Below, one piece after another: positions 6,244-14,140 of a stretch of DNA of 22,790 bases. The stretch lies in the NCBI GenBank assembly GCA_026014905.1, contig JAOZHK010000199.1, positions 1-22,790 on the forward strand, written 5' to 3'. The position numbers were made by a program, and so were the translations under genes. The notes under the pieces are model-generated. The model was not told the origin of the DNA and ran no database searches. It worked only from the letters and a program-made list of their open reading frames with translations. This DNA is from Candidatus Bathyarchaeota archaeon. Its GTDB lineage: Archaea > Thermoproteota > Bathyarchaeia > RBG-16-48-13 > GCA-020355125. Each line of letters begins with the position of its first letter. Within the stretch, counting starts at the first letter, position 1.

Positions 6244-6942
6244 ATGAATCTTCGTGTTGTTCTCGTTGAACCTGAACATGAGGGAAATGTAGGTTCTATA
6301 GCGCGTCTCATGAAAAATTTTGGGCTAACTCAGTTATGGTTGGTTAATCCCCAAATCAGTCTTGGGTCGGAAGCGTATGCTCGAGCCGTTCATGCAAGCG
6401 AGCTTCTTGATAATTGTTGCATTGTTCACAACCTCAAACAAGCTTGTTTGAATATTGAATGGGTTATAGGAACTACAGCGATCTATGCCAAAAAACGATC
6501 AAATCTTCGACGCACCACAATCACCCCCGAAGAGCTAGCGAAACAGTCATCAATTCAGAGAGGCAATCTGGCTCTCTTATTTGGAAGAGAGGGACATGGT
6601 TTATCTAACCAAGAGCTGGATCTCTGCGATGTTGTGGTTTCTATCCCATCAAGCTCACAGTATCAAACATTAAATATTGCATCAGCATCGGCCATATTTT
6701 TTTATGAATTATGGAAAAAAAGGGGTAACCAACAGCATAAAAGAGACTCGCGAGAGATCGGTGTTCAGACTAAACTCCGATTGTTGCAGTTATTCACAGA
6801 TTTAGTTGAGAAAGAAGGTCTCCCACCGCATCGCAAGAGATTAGCAACTAAAGCTTTTCGAAACATTATTTCAAGAGCATTTATTTCTCAAAGAGAAGCC
6901 CATTTACTTCTGGGTGTGTTTCGACGCGCTATCGAGTTTTAA
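6244..6942 (+). CDS. trmJ: TrmJ-type tRNA 2'-O-methyltransferase (SPOUT)
   Basis: The 232-residue protein has all three SPOUT/TrmH motifs: EPEHEGNVGSIARLMKNFG (residues 9-27), LLFGREGHGLSNQEL (111-125) and IPSSSQYQTLNIASASAI (134-151). These form the trefoil-knot SAM site. TrmJ proteins methylate the ribose 2'-OH at position 32 of the tRNA anticodon loop, and the C-terminal helical extension (about 165-232) matches the TrmJ tail. A close relative acting on another RNA is possible. The gene ends in a TTAA shared with the convergent GTPase gene (four-base overlap), at the centre of an inverted repeat. The ATG at 6244 has no clear ribosome site. Confidence 0.86.
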   Translation: MNLRVVLVEPEHEGNVGSIARLMKNFGLTQLWLVNPQISLGSEAYARAVHASELLDNCCIVHNLKQACLNIEWVIGTTAIYAKKRSNLRRTTITPEELAKQSSIQRGNLALLFGREGHGLSNQELDLCDVVVSIPSSSQYQTLNIASASAIFFYELWKKRGNQQHKRDSREIGVQTKLRLLQLFTDLVEKEGLPPHRKRLATKAFRNIISRAFISQREAHLLLGVFRRAIEF

Positions 6943-6948
6943 ACTCGA
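6932..6948. terminator. Inverted repeat over the shared convergent stop codons
   Basis: TCGAGTTT-T-AAACTCGA is a perfect inverted repeat centred on 6940. It contains both stop codons: TAA at 6940-6942 on plus and 6941-6939 on minus. In RNA it can form a six-pair stem with a five-base loop on either strand, so it could act at the 3' end of both transcripts. A terminator role is inferred; the structure is seen. Confidence 0.45.
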
Positions 6949-8102
6949 ATCTCCAAAATGTCTTTGTCATGTAATTGATAAGTTAAGCCAACTCGTTCAC
7001 CCGGGAAATTACTGGACCCCCAAATCTTAGCGTATTTAAAAGTTTTGTAAAAATCTTTATGAATTAATTTAGCGGCATCACCAACCGTTGAACCCGCGGT
7101 TATAACCATGGGTTCAATGGATGGGGGTCGTCTAGGTTTTTTCGTATAAATCCGCATAATATGTAAGGAACGAAAAATACCTACCGGAACATTCACGATT
7201 CCTTGCTCTGTGTTGGTGGAAGTTGCTAAAATATCGATATCTGGAAAAGCTGACTTCAAAGTTGCAAATTCGTGTTGAGTCCCTGGGATATCTATCTTAT
7301 TGGCAAGAACTAAGGTGGGTTTGTACACCATTCCATGAGTCAAAGTTTGTACAACATCATCAAGAGCAGCAGTCCCCCAAAGTTTTACGATAGCATGATG
7401 GATCCTCATTTGAAGCAGGGTATTTTTGACTTCGTGAGGCTTGCACTGTATGTTTCCATACGTTACAATCTGGATTCCCCCTGTCTCTTTTCTCTCTATT
7501 TCTACTCGTGCTTTGGTTTGTTTCAGTGTTATATGTGCTTTCTTCAACTCTTCAAAAATAGTTTCCAATTGAAGATGAGAAGCCCCGGTGGCAAGATCCA
7601 CTACAATTATAAGCGCATCGGCGTTTCGTGCAAGCCCCAATACTTTGGATGTCCAACTGGTTCCTGAACCGTCGTGTGCAAACAATGCTGGCGCTTCAAC
7701 AAGTTGAATTTGAATATCTTCAAAAATCATCATTCCTGGAATGGGTTCTGTTGTCGTGAACGGATAACCGTATATCGCGGGTTTAGCATTCGTTAAGGAT
7801 TGCAAAAGCGCGCTTTTACCGGCGCCAGTGTAGCTAATAAGGACGACTTGCGCTGCTCCCTCTTTTTTTAAAGCATATTTACTGCCGGCATAGCTTGGTT
7901 TTGTCCGCGTTTTTCTACGTTCTTCCTCTAATCGCAATTTTGCCAGTTTAGTTTTTATACGAGCACAGAGGCGTTCGGTTCCCTTATGTTTAGGAATTGA
8001 TGCTAAATACTTTTCGAGTGCCGAGATTTTAGCAGTTCGAGTAGTAGCTGCAAGGTATTTTCTTTCGAGTTCTGTACACTCTGGGGGAAGGTTGGTGGGC
8101 AT
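6939..8102 (-). CDS. DRG/OBG-like GTP-binding protein with TGS domain, divergent G motifs
   Basis: This 387-residue protein has the layout of archaeal DRG GTPases (COG1163). A basic helical N-terminus (about 1-75) is followed by a P-loop SYTGAGKS (90-97), the G2-like YPFTTTEP (113-120), the G4 NKID (268-271) and a TGS domain to the C-terminus (about 315-387). DRG proteins act with ribosomes in translation. Here the first P-loop glycine is Ser, and the G3 DxxG (usually D-x-P-G) is replaced by VEAPAL (135-140), lacking both the Asp and the Gly, so nucleotide hydrolysis may be altered or lost. It could be a divergent paralogue of the main DRG. The ATG at 8102 has no ribosome site; a TATA-like AAATTATAG about 25-30 bases upstream suggests a nearly leaderless mRNA. 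Confidence 0.82.
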   Translation of the reverse strand: MPTNLPPECTELERKYLAATTRTAKISALEKYLASIPKHKGTERLCARIKTKLAKLRLEEERRKTRTKPSYAGSKYALKKEGAAQVVLISYTGAGKSALLQSLTNAKPAIYGYPFTTTEPIPGMMIFEDIQIQLVEAPALFAHDGSGTSWTSKVLGLARNADALIIVVDLATGASHLQLETIFEELKKAHITLKQTKARVEIERKETGGIQIVTYGNIQCKPHEVKNTLLQMRIHHAIVKLWGTAALDDVVQTLTHGMVYKPTLVLANKIDIPGTQHEFATLKSAFPDIDILATSTNTEQGIVNVPVGIFRSLHIMRIYTKKPRRPPSIEPMVITAGSTVGDAAKLIHKDFYKTFKYAKIWGSSNFPGERVGLTYQLHDKDILEIRV

Positions 8103-8180
8103 TGACTCTATTATAGATCATTTCTATAATTTTTATTTTGTTCTTCTCACCATAATATGTAAAATCAGGATAATTTTGTG

Positions 8181-8197
8181 TAACGCTAGTCTTAAAT
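8181..8197 (+). promoter_or_regulatory. Promoter-like element before the SelA-like gene
   Basis: TAACGCTAGTCTTAAAT contains a TATA-like CTTAAAT centred about 26 bases before the GTG at 8220, which suits a leaderless transcript. A near copy (14 of 17 bases) occurs at 16422-16438 in the EF-1A/S7 divergent region. Confidence 0.4.
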
Positions 8198-8219
8198 TCC
8201 GTTAGAATATATCTGTGTT

Positions 8220-9455
8220 GTGGATGTAGGAATGACTTACCCCTATCGAAGTAAAACATTGAATAAATTGGGACTTAAATCCATGATTAATGCATGTAAC
8301 TGGTCAACTGCTATTGGTGGAACATATCTGGAACCAGAAGTTCTAACTGCTATGAACGATGTTGCTCAATCCTTTGTAGATCTCCGGAAATTACTACAAG
8401 AAGCTGGCGAGCGGGTGGCTGAGCTATGTAACGTCGATGCTGCATATATCACTGCCGGGGCAGCTGCGGGAATCACTCTCTGTACTGCAGCTACTATTGC
8501 AGATACTAACGCAAAGAAATGGCGGATTTTACCTTTCACTGAAGATTACCCTATATGTGGTAGAAATCAAATTATCATGCAAACCACACAAGTGGCTTAT
8601 GAAGAACAATTTGCTATGGGCGGTGGGAGATTAGTTAAGGTTGGAGGACCTTACGGAAGCTCTGCCAGCGATATTGAAAACGCCATCAACCCGAAAACCG
8701 CAGCGATTGCTGCAGGCTATCATTACAATATTGTGCCTCGAGGCTGGGTTGCATATGAAAAAGTGGCCAAGATAGCACGAAGTTATGATTTACCGAGTTT
8801 TTGTGATTGCGCAGGGGCTTTTCCGCCTTATGATAATCTCCATAAACTGAGCGACTTAGGATTTGATCTTACCATTTTTAGTGGAGGAAAAGGAATACGG
8901 GGACCCCAAGCTACAGGAATCATTTTAGGCAAAGGTTCCAAGGGCAGGAGATTAATTGATATGATTTATGCCCACTCTTCCCCAAATACAGGAATCGGAA
9001 GAGGATTTAAAGTTAGTAAGGAAAACATAATTGGGCTTCTGACAGCTCTTGAACTCATATTGAACCGGGACGAACACCTCGAATATGATAAACAGATGGC
9101 AAAAGCCGAATATTTAGCTGCACATCTTCAAGGCCTTAAAGGAGTTGATGTTAACATCACTCCAAATAATGCTAAGCAATATGAACACCCTTTGATGCCT
9201 CACACTCCTGTAGTTCGCATCGATATCGATAAAGAAATGTTGGAATTATCCTCAATTGAAAGCATCTATCAAGCTATGAGAGAAGGAGATCCAGGGATCT
9301 TTATTCGATTCCCACGGTTTGAGGATCGTGAATTTGGACCTTTTTCAAATCGAGCCTCCATATTTCTATTCACATATTATCTTAGAGATGGCGAGGAAAA
9401 AATTGTCGCAAACAGAATGCACCAAGTTTTAACCACGCGTCCATGGTCCAAGTAA
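8220..9455 (+). CDS. SelA-like PLP-dependent enzyme (aminotransferase class V fold)
   Basis: A 411-residue fold-type I PLP enzyme of the SelA/DgaE-like group. It has an NACNWST...GG N-terminal segment, the small-residue ITAGAAAGITLC loop that binds the PLP phosphate (77-88), FCDCAGAFPP with the likely ring-stacking/protonating Asp196, and SGGKGIRGPQATG with the probable Schiff-base Lys224. SelA itself makes Sec-tRNA. Relatives with this FSGGKG-x-RGPQ motif include D-glucosaminate-6-phosphate ammonia-lyase and other amino-acid lyases, so a lyase or racemase role on a small amino compound is more likely than selenocysteine synthesis (inference). It is followed after 33 bases by the DUF6282 gene and is probably co-transcribed with it. 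The start could be GTG 8220 (leaderless) or ATG 8232. Confidence 0.78.
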   Translation: MDVGMTYPYRSKTLNKLGLKSMINACNWSTAIGGTYLEPEVLTAMNDVAQSFVDLRKLLQEAGERVAELCNVDAAYITAGAAAGITLCTAATIADTNAKKWRILPFTEDYPICGRNQIIMQTTQVAYEEQFAMGGGRLVKVGGPYGSSASDIENAINPKTAAIAAGYHYNIVPRGWVAYEKVAKIARSYDLPSFCDCAGAFPPYDNLHKLSDLGFDLTIFSGGKGIRGPQATGIILGKGSKGRRLIDMIYAHSSPNTGIGRGFKVSKENIIGLLTALELILNRDEHLEYDKQMAKAEYLAAHLQGLKGVDVNITPNNAKQYEHPLMPHTPVVRIDIDKEMLELSSIESIYQAMREGDPGIFIRFPRFEDREFGPFSNRASIFLFTYYLRDGEEKIVANRMHQVLTTRPWSK

Positions 9456-9488
9456 TGAGGCAAGTTAGTGTAACGGCGTGGAAAGAAC

Positions 9489-10466
9489 ATGTTTGAGAGC
9501 CAAAAAGAAGAGAACATGCACCTCCAAGCAGACTGGGCAAACGTGTTTCAGAAAGGAAGCTGGGAATGGTTAAGAGGCGTTAGTGACCTTCATGTTTACT
9601 GTTTACCGTGTGTTTATCATAGATTATTTGATGAAGTTGACTTAGCTAAACAGTTTCGCGCTGTTGGCTACCGAGCTTTTGTGTCAAAACGGCATCATTG
9701 CTGTAATGTAGATAGCGTGAAAATAGTTACAAAGCATGTTCCTGGGATCAAAGTCTTTGGAGGTATAGTATTAAATTGGAGTGTGGGCGGACTAAATCCA
9801 CATGCGGTTGATGCAGCCATATTACTGGGTGCAAAAATCGTCTGGTTAGGAAATATGCATGCTGGTACATTAAGTCCCAAACCATTCTATTCACAGTATA
9901 ATTGGCACAACCTTCCTCACAACCACACGCTCAAAACACGCTCTCTAAAAGAATGGATGGTTGCGCCGCCGATTAATCTCATAGATCTCGAAACGGAGGA
10001 GTTGGTTCCTGCTATGTTTGATATCCTCGATCTCATCGCTGATGCCGGTGATGTAATTTTAAATACCTGTCATATTTCCTATCGAGAGTGTGCTGTCGTG
10101 GTCCCGGCAGCAAAAAAAGCGGGTGTTACTCGAATCATGATTGATCATGCACATCGTTTTACCATTGATCAACAGCAGAAACTTGCTTCCATGGGCGCAT
10201 ATTTAGAATACGATATTCCAAAAGATGAATCCAGACATAAAGACATAGCAAAATTTGTTAAATCTGTCGGAGCACAAAACTGTGTTATTACCTCTGGCAT
10301 GGGAGCAGCAACTCACTGCCACCCTATCGACGAGATGCGTCATATAATGATGTCTTTAAGAATGAATGGGATATCAGAGAAAGACGTGGATTTAATGACA
10401 AAAATTACGCCAGCTGCTCTCCTAGGTCTAGACGAAGCGCCTCAACCTTTCCGAGGCTACATCTAA
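9489..10466 (+). CDS. DUF6282 family protein, amidohydrolase/PHP-like
   Basis: The 325-residue protein has the pattern of a metal-dependent barrel: GVSDLHVYCLP near residues 30-40, a His-rich KRHHCCN (about 69-75), GNMHAGTL (119-126), CHISYRE, IDHAHRF (215-221) and ATHCHPIDEM (279-288). The spaced histidines and acids suggest a divalent-metal site in an amidohydrolase/PHP-like fold, consistent with my recollection of DUF6282. Substrate unknown. The ATG at 9489 has GGAAAG a few bases upstream; a second ATG lies ten codons in (residue 10, MHLQADW). The tight spacing behind the SelA-like gene suggests they serve one pathway, perhaps breakdown of an amino or cyclic amide compound, but no substrate can be named. 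Confidence 0.72.
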   Translation: MFESQKEENMHLQADWANVFQKGSWEWLRGVSDLHVYCLPCVYHRLFDEVDLAKQFRAVGYRAFVSKRHHCCNVDSVKIVTKHVPGIKVFGGIVLNWSVGGLNPHAVDAAILLGAKIVWLGNMHAGTLSPKPFYSQYNWHNLPHNHTLKTRSLKEWMVAPPINLIDLETEELVPAMFDILDLIADAGDVILNTCHISYRECAVVVPAAKKAGVTRIMIDHAHRFTIDQQQKLASMGAYLEYDIPKDESRHKDIAKFVKSVGAQNCVITSGMGAATHCHPIDEMRHIMMSLRMNGISEKDVDLMTKITPAALLGLDEAPQPFRGYI

Positions 10467-10544
10467 TGTTGAATCAAAACCTGAGACTCCATTTCATCTA
10501 TTAAAATACCCTCATCACTCCCTATGATACCTACTCGATCGGAA

Positions 10545-10553
10545 GAAGGAGAG
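10545..10553 (+). promoter_or_regulatory. Ribosome binding site deciding the TTG start of nadC
   Basis: GAAGGAGAG is the strongest Shine-Dalgarno match in this region and lies four bases before the TTG at 10558. This supports a TTG start, since no ATG precedes the conserved N-terminus. Confidence 0.6.
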
Positions 10554-10557
10554 TAGT

Positions 10558-11526
10558 TTGAACCGAAAAAAAATTATCGAAACCGCCTTTAAAAGGCTCT
10601 CTACATTGTCTCTAGCTAATCCAGAATATAAAAAATGGGTCAGGAGGTTTACACTTGACATTCTTGACCACGATCGTGGAATCGGAGACCTAACGAGTAA
10701 TGCTTTGTTCGGTTCAAAAGGAAGACCCACTACCGCGATAATCCAAACCAAAGAGCCCGGCATTGTAGCTGGTCTAGAAGAGATTACTTGGTTTTACAAT
10801 CAATTAAATCTCAAGGTTGACCCCCGAAAAAAAGATGGTGAGAGCATCCAGTCGGGAGACGTTTTGTGTGAAGTAACAGGTGCTGAAAATCTATTGTTAG
10901 AAACAGAGAGAACGGGTCTTAAAGTTATGCAACGAATGAGTGGTATTGCAACAGCCACTTGGCAATGTATTAGTGCCCTTCGAAAGGCAGGCAGCACCGC
11001 AGAAGTTGTAGCTACGCGAAAAACTCATTGGCCTCTTTTAGATAAGAAAGCCGTGGTTCTTGGAGGGGGGGGAACGCATCGGCTGGGATTATGGGACGCG
11101 ATCCTGATTAAAGATAATCATCTGAACGAGTTGAAACAGATTGGATATAAGACTAATTACGTTGAAGAAGCTTTACGTAGGGCCTGGCGACTTCGTCTTA
11201 ATGCTACTTTTATCGAAATTGAAGTGGAGACACGTCACGAAGCTATCACGGCTGCAGAGACTTTCAGAACGTTTCAAGTATCGTCACAGACGTCAAATGG
11301 GTTTCCTTGTGTAATTATGCTTGATAATATGTTGCCACGCAGTATTCATGAGATTTGGAAAGAATTACAAAAGCGCAATCTTTACAATTTTATCTTACTC
11401 GAAGCCTCTGGTGGGATTCGACTAGAAAACATTGACAAATATGCGAAAGTAGGCGCGGATATTATTTCTTTAGGTTCACTTACTCATTCACCTAAAGCGT
11501 TAGATATTAACCAGACGGTGCTGTGA
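10558..11526 (+). CDS. nadC: Quinolinate (nicotinate-nucleotide) phosphoribosyltransferase
   Basis: A 322-residue type II phosphoribosyltransferase converting quinolinate and PRPP to nicotinate mononucleotide, CO2 and pyrophosphate in NAD synthesis. Family signatures are GIGDLTS (41-47), ETERTGLKVMQRMSGIAT (115-132), TRKT (153-156), GGGGTHRLGL (169-178), KDNH (185-188) and EASGGIRLENI near the end followed by GADIISLGSLTHS. The Arg/Lys of TRKT, the His-Arg of THR and the Lys of KDNH, all substrate contacts in studied enzymes, are kept. The usual TPGLR after TRKT is replaced by HWPLLDKKA, which marks a divergent subfamily. The protein is about 40 residues longer than usual, mostly at the N-terminus. 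It is convergent with nadX, six bases apart. Confidence 0.88.
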   Translation: MNRKKIIETAFKRLSTLSLANPEYKKWVRRFTLDILDHDRGIGDLTSNALFGSKGRPTTAIIQTKEPGIVAGLEEITWFYNQLNLKVDPRKKDGESIQSGDVLCEVTGAENLLLETERTGLKVMQRMSGIATATWQCISALRKAGSTAEVVATRKTHWPLLDKKAVVLGGGGTHRLGLWDAILIKDNHLNELKQIGYKTNYVEEALRRAWRLRLNATFIEIEVETRHEAITAAETFRTFQVSSQTSNGFPCVIMLDNMLPRSIHEIWKELQKRNLYNFILLEASGGIRLENIDKYAKVGADIISLGSLTHSPKALDINQTVL

Positions 11527-11532
11527 GCCGCA

Positions 11533-12357
11533 TCATGTGCCGACCTGAATAGGTTCCATAATTTTCCGTAAGGTACGAATAGCAGCTAAAGCTGCTAGGT
11601 AGCTTGTTTTAGGGTTATTAGGGTGTACGAAGTTTCGAACTTTCGTATACAATTCACCAAAGTCTCCTTGAACATGGATCTCATGCTGGGTCCTTGTAGC
11701 GGTGGGATCAGCTATTATCGTAACCTTAGTGTTGTTAACCCCCGCGCCAGCAAGACTTAAGGCAACAGCAACATTGACGTTCTTAGGGAATCCTTCGGCG
11801 GCATCTTTTGCTGTTCCTTGAAAAACCGTTGTCGGTTGTGATAAACCAGACAGATTAATACTGTGTTTCTTTAAGTAAGGGGCTCCTTCCAACCCCTTTG
11901 GATGTTTTGTTGTTTTGATTTCAATATGAGATATTGTTTCAATTGAAGCTGCTTTCACTCCATCTAAGCCGCAGATCGCTCCCGAAGGCAAGTATACCTT
12001 TAAATCGTTTTGTCGTGCCAGTTCTTCGATTTGTGCAGCTAAGGCATCATCCCGAAGTGCCCCGATACTCATGATCATTAAATGTTTCCCCGCAGTTAGC
12101 ACACTTTCTGCAATGAGACGAACCGTTTCTTGGGATGCAGCTTCAACCACAAGATCAACCGCATCATGATCCAGTAACTCATGGGGACTAGTTGTAGTAA
12201 AGAGCTCTGGTTTTCCTAAACGCGAATACAGGGCGTCGACGCTTTCTTTATAAACATCACAGATGGCAACAAGTTGTGTATTTCCTGCTTGTCCAGTAAT
12301 AATAGCCTCGGCAAGACTGCTTCCAATCGCTCCACAGCCAAGTAATCCAACATTCAT
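11533..12357 (-). CDS. nadX: L-aspartate dehydrogenase
   Basis: The 274-residue protein oxidises L-aspartate to iminoaspartate with NAD(P)+, the first step of de novo NAD synthesis in organisms using NadX instead of NadB. The Rossmann motif GCGAIG is at 7-12. The active-site region LPSGAICGLDG (123-133), FPKNVNVA (190-197) and HEIHVQGDFGEL (225-236), whose His is the proposed catalytic residue, agree with archaeal aspartate dehydrogenases. The ATG at 12357 has GAGGT seven bases upstream. Convergent pairing with nadC puts two of the three steps of the route together; nadA (quinolinate synthase) is not in the window. Confidence 0.9.
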   Translation of the reverse strand: MNVGLLGCGAIGSSLAEAIITGQAGNTQLVAICDVYKESVDALYSRLGKPELFTTTSPHELLDHDAVDLVVEAASQETVRLIAESVLTAGKHLMIMSIGALRDDALAAQIEELARQNDLKVYLPSGAICGLDGVKAASIETISHIEIKTTKHPKGLEGAPYLKKHSINLSGLSQPTTVFQGTAKDAAEGFPKNVNVAVALSLAGAGVNNTKVTIIADPTATRTQHEIHVQGDFGELYTKVRNFVHPNNPKTSYLAALAAIRTLRKIMEPIQVGT

Positions 12358-12440
12358 CTAGCGTACCTCGTCTCGTAATATAGGTAAAATCTCCTTAAAA
12401 TTTTCTTTTGAACATTTTTAAACAGTCAGAGGTCAGCGAA

Positions 12441-13016
12441 TTACATCGATCGGGTAAATAGTCGGTACTTTGGGTCCTCTGAAAGTTCTTCGAGAATTCT
12501 TTTTATGATAAGCTTTGCAGAATCAGTAATTTCGGTTCGATCTATCATATCTTGAAAGCTGGTAAAGGGTTTTTGTTCCCGGGCACGCAGAATGTCCCAC
12601 ATATATTTTTTTCCAATTCCAGGTAACAATTCGAGAGAGTGCATGCGAGGTGTAATTGCAGAAGTATTGTTAAAGAATTCGACGAAACGTCCTTCTTGTT
12701 TGTTAATTATCTCTTCTAAAATAGGGGATAACTCGCTTCGAGCGACAGCGGTTAAGTTCCTGAATAATATCCGACCGATGATGTGACTAACTTTGTCTCT
12801 GTATAAATCTTTCCCAATATAGATACGCTCGCCTAGATTAAGAGTGAGATTTCTAACAACCGTTGCTTCTAATAAGGTGAAGTAGTTTTCACCAACTAAC
12901 TGAGCTATTGGCTCTGCTTTAAATGCCCCTCTACTCATTTTTCCTCGAGGAAGGAAATCCAAAACGTAAGCAAATTCTTCGAACTTTTTTTGTATACGTG
13001 AACTATCGAATCCCAT
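12441..13016 (-). CDS. DUF655 family protein with helix-hairpin-helix
   Basis: This 191-residue archaeal protein begins with the conserved EEFAYVLDFLPRGK, followed by EPIAQLVGENYFTLLEATV and LGERIYIGKD (an OB/S1-like portion, about 12-70). A helix-hairpin-helix, LELLPGIGKKYMWDIL, lies near 128-143, and FTSFQDMIDR follows. This order is the DUF655 family, presumed to bind RNA or DNA. In many archaea it sits beside rRNA methyltransferase (ksgA) or translation genes, but here it stands alone, divergent from the PfkB kinase. The ATG at 13016 has a weak GAGG ten bases upstream, and a TATA-like CATTATAAAA lies about 40 bases upstream near 13052-13061. Confidence 0.85.
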   Translation of the reverse strand: MGFDSSRIQKKFEEFAYVLDFLPRGKMSRGAFKAEPIAQLVGENYFTLLEATVVRNLTLNLGERIYIGKDLYRDKVSHIIGRILFRNLTAVARSELSPILEEIINKQEGRFVEFFNNTSAITPRMHSLELLPGIGKKYMWDILRAREQKPFTSFQDMIDRTEITDSAKLIIKRILEELSEDPKYRLFTRSM

Positions 13017-13092
13017 GGCTTGGCAGCCTCAAATAGATGTCTTTAACGAGTTTTATAATGTATTTTACTCCAGTAGTTATATAGATATGGTG

Positions 13093-13100
13093 TTTAAATA
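13093..13100 (+). promoter_or_regulatory. TATA box for the PfkB kinase gene
   Basis: TTTAAATA lies about 50 bases before the ATG at 13148. Initiation about 25 bases downstream leaves a leader carrying GGCGAGG as ribosome site. Confidence 0.45.
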
Positions 13101-13147
13101 TTACATTGAGTCTTTCGGCATCAGTTATCAACTAAAGGCGAGGTTTG

Positions 13148-14104
13148 ATGAGGCAATTACTTGTCATTGGATGCATCAATTGGGATATTAATCTCTTTTT
13201 AAGCCGATTCCCACAGATTGGAGAAGAGGTACCCGTCACCAAGATCAGCCGCGTTCCTGGTGGCACTGCTGCTAATGTAGCAGTAGCTGCCTCACGTCTT
13301 ATGGAAAAACAAGAAGTAGCCCTCATTGGAGGAATAGGAGCCGATGAAGTGGGGAGAACTCAGCTTTCAATTCTTGAAGCGGAAGGAATAAACACTTCCG
13401 GAATTCAAATGTTTTCCAACCAAGAATCGGGACAAGCATATATCATAATTGACGAAAGCGGACAGAATTGTATTCACACCTATTTTGGAGCCAATCGTTA
13501 CCTTTCACCCCAGCTTATGCAAGATCCCCCCATTAAGAACCTGATTAAAGCCGCTGAAGTAATTGTGATCATGGACCCACCGATTAATACTGCTCTCAAA
13601 GTAGCTGAGCTGGGACAGGCAAACGACTCTCTTATTATATGGGATCCTGGAATCTATTGTGAGCTCGGTATTGATACTTTGTCACCTATCTTAGCATTTA
13701 CCGATTATTTTATTCTTAATCAAGTTGAATTTACTACGCTCTTAAACACGAAAGATCCTTCAAATATAGGACAGAAGTTAGCTGCATTAAATGCGGACAT
13801 TACAGGTATTGTTAAACAGGGAGCGAGGGGATGCACTTTAATCAAAAACCAGGAAGAGCTCGTTAAGGTTATTCCATCAATTAACCTCCACGGTATTGGA
13901 ATGAAAGTGGTAAATACAGTAGGGTGTGGCGACGCCTTTATTGGCAGCTTTGCAGCTGCCAAAATGAGACAACACAACGATGAAAAAGCGTTAATTCAGG
14001 CAAATTATGCAGGAGCTTACAAAGCGACACGTGAAGAGACACGTGGTAGTCCCACTCAAGAGGAACTTATTGCTTTTATTAATAAAATACACAATAGCAG
14101 TTAA
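13148..14104 (+). CDS. PfkB-family sugar or nucleoside kinase
   Basis: The 318-residue ribokinase-fold enzyme has PGGTAANVAVAASRL near the N-terminus (37-51), which binds substrate, and NTVGCGDAFIGSF near residues 256-268, the PfkB signature 2 with the catalytic base Asp262. It phosphorylates a sugar or nucleoside with ATP. Archaeal relatives include broad nucleoside kinases and 2-keto-3-deoxygluconate kinases, and the sequence does not decide which. The usual D-T-x-G-A-G-D has become N-T-V-G-C-G-D, a mild variation. I start at ATG 13148; a TTG directly before it at 13145 is equally possible. The winged-helix membrane protein follows after 36 bases. Confidence 0.85.
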   Translation: MRQLLVIGCINWDINLFLSRFPQIGEEVPVTKISRVPGGTAANVAVAASRLMEKQEVALIGGIGADEVGRTQLSILEAEGINTSGIQMFSNQESGQAYIIIDESGQNCIHTYFGANRYLSPQLMQDPPIKNLIKAAEVIVIMDPPINTALKVAELGQANDSLIIWDPGIYCELGIDTLSPILAFTDYFILNQVEFTTLLNTKDPSNIGQKLAALNADITGIVKQGARGCTLIKNQEELVKVIPSINLHGIGMKVVNTVGCGDAFIGSFAAAKMRQHNDEKALIQANYAGAYKATREETRGSPTQEELIAFINKIHNSS

Positions 14105-14140
14105 GAACTCGTCTGGTGTGTTCGCGATGAAGATGGTATC

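Noticed and set aside
7804..7817. Perfect palindrome AAAAGCGCGCTTTT
   Set aside because: It lies inside the P-loop coding sequence of the GTPase and is explained by the codons there; its flanks do not match the intergenic CG family.
11064..11072. Run of G in nadC, a possible frameshift site
   Set aside because: The frame continues correctly through GGGGTHRLGL on both sides, so the run simply encodes the conserved glycines.
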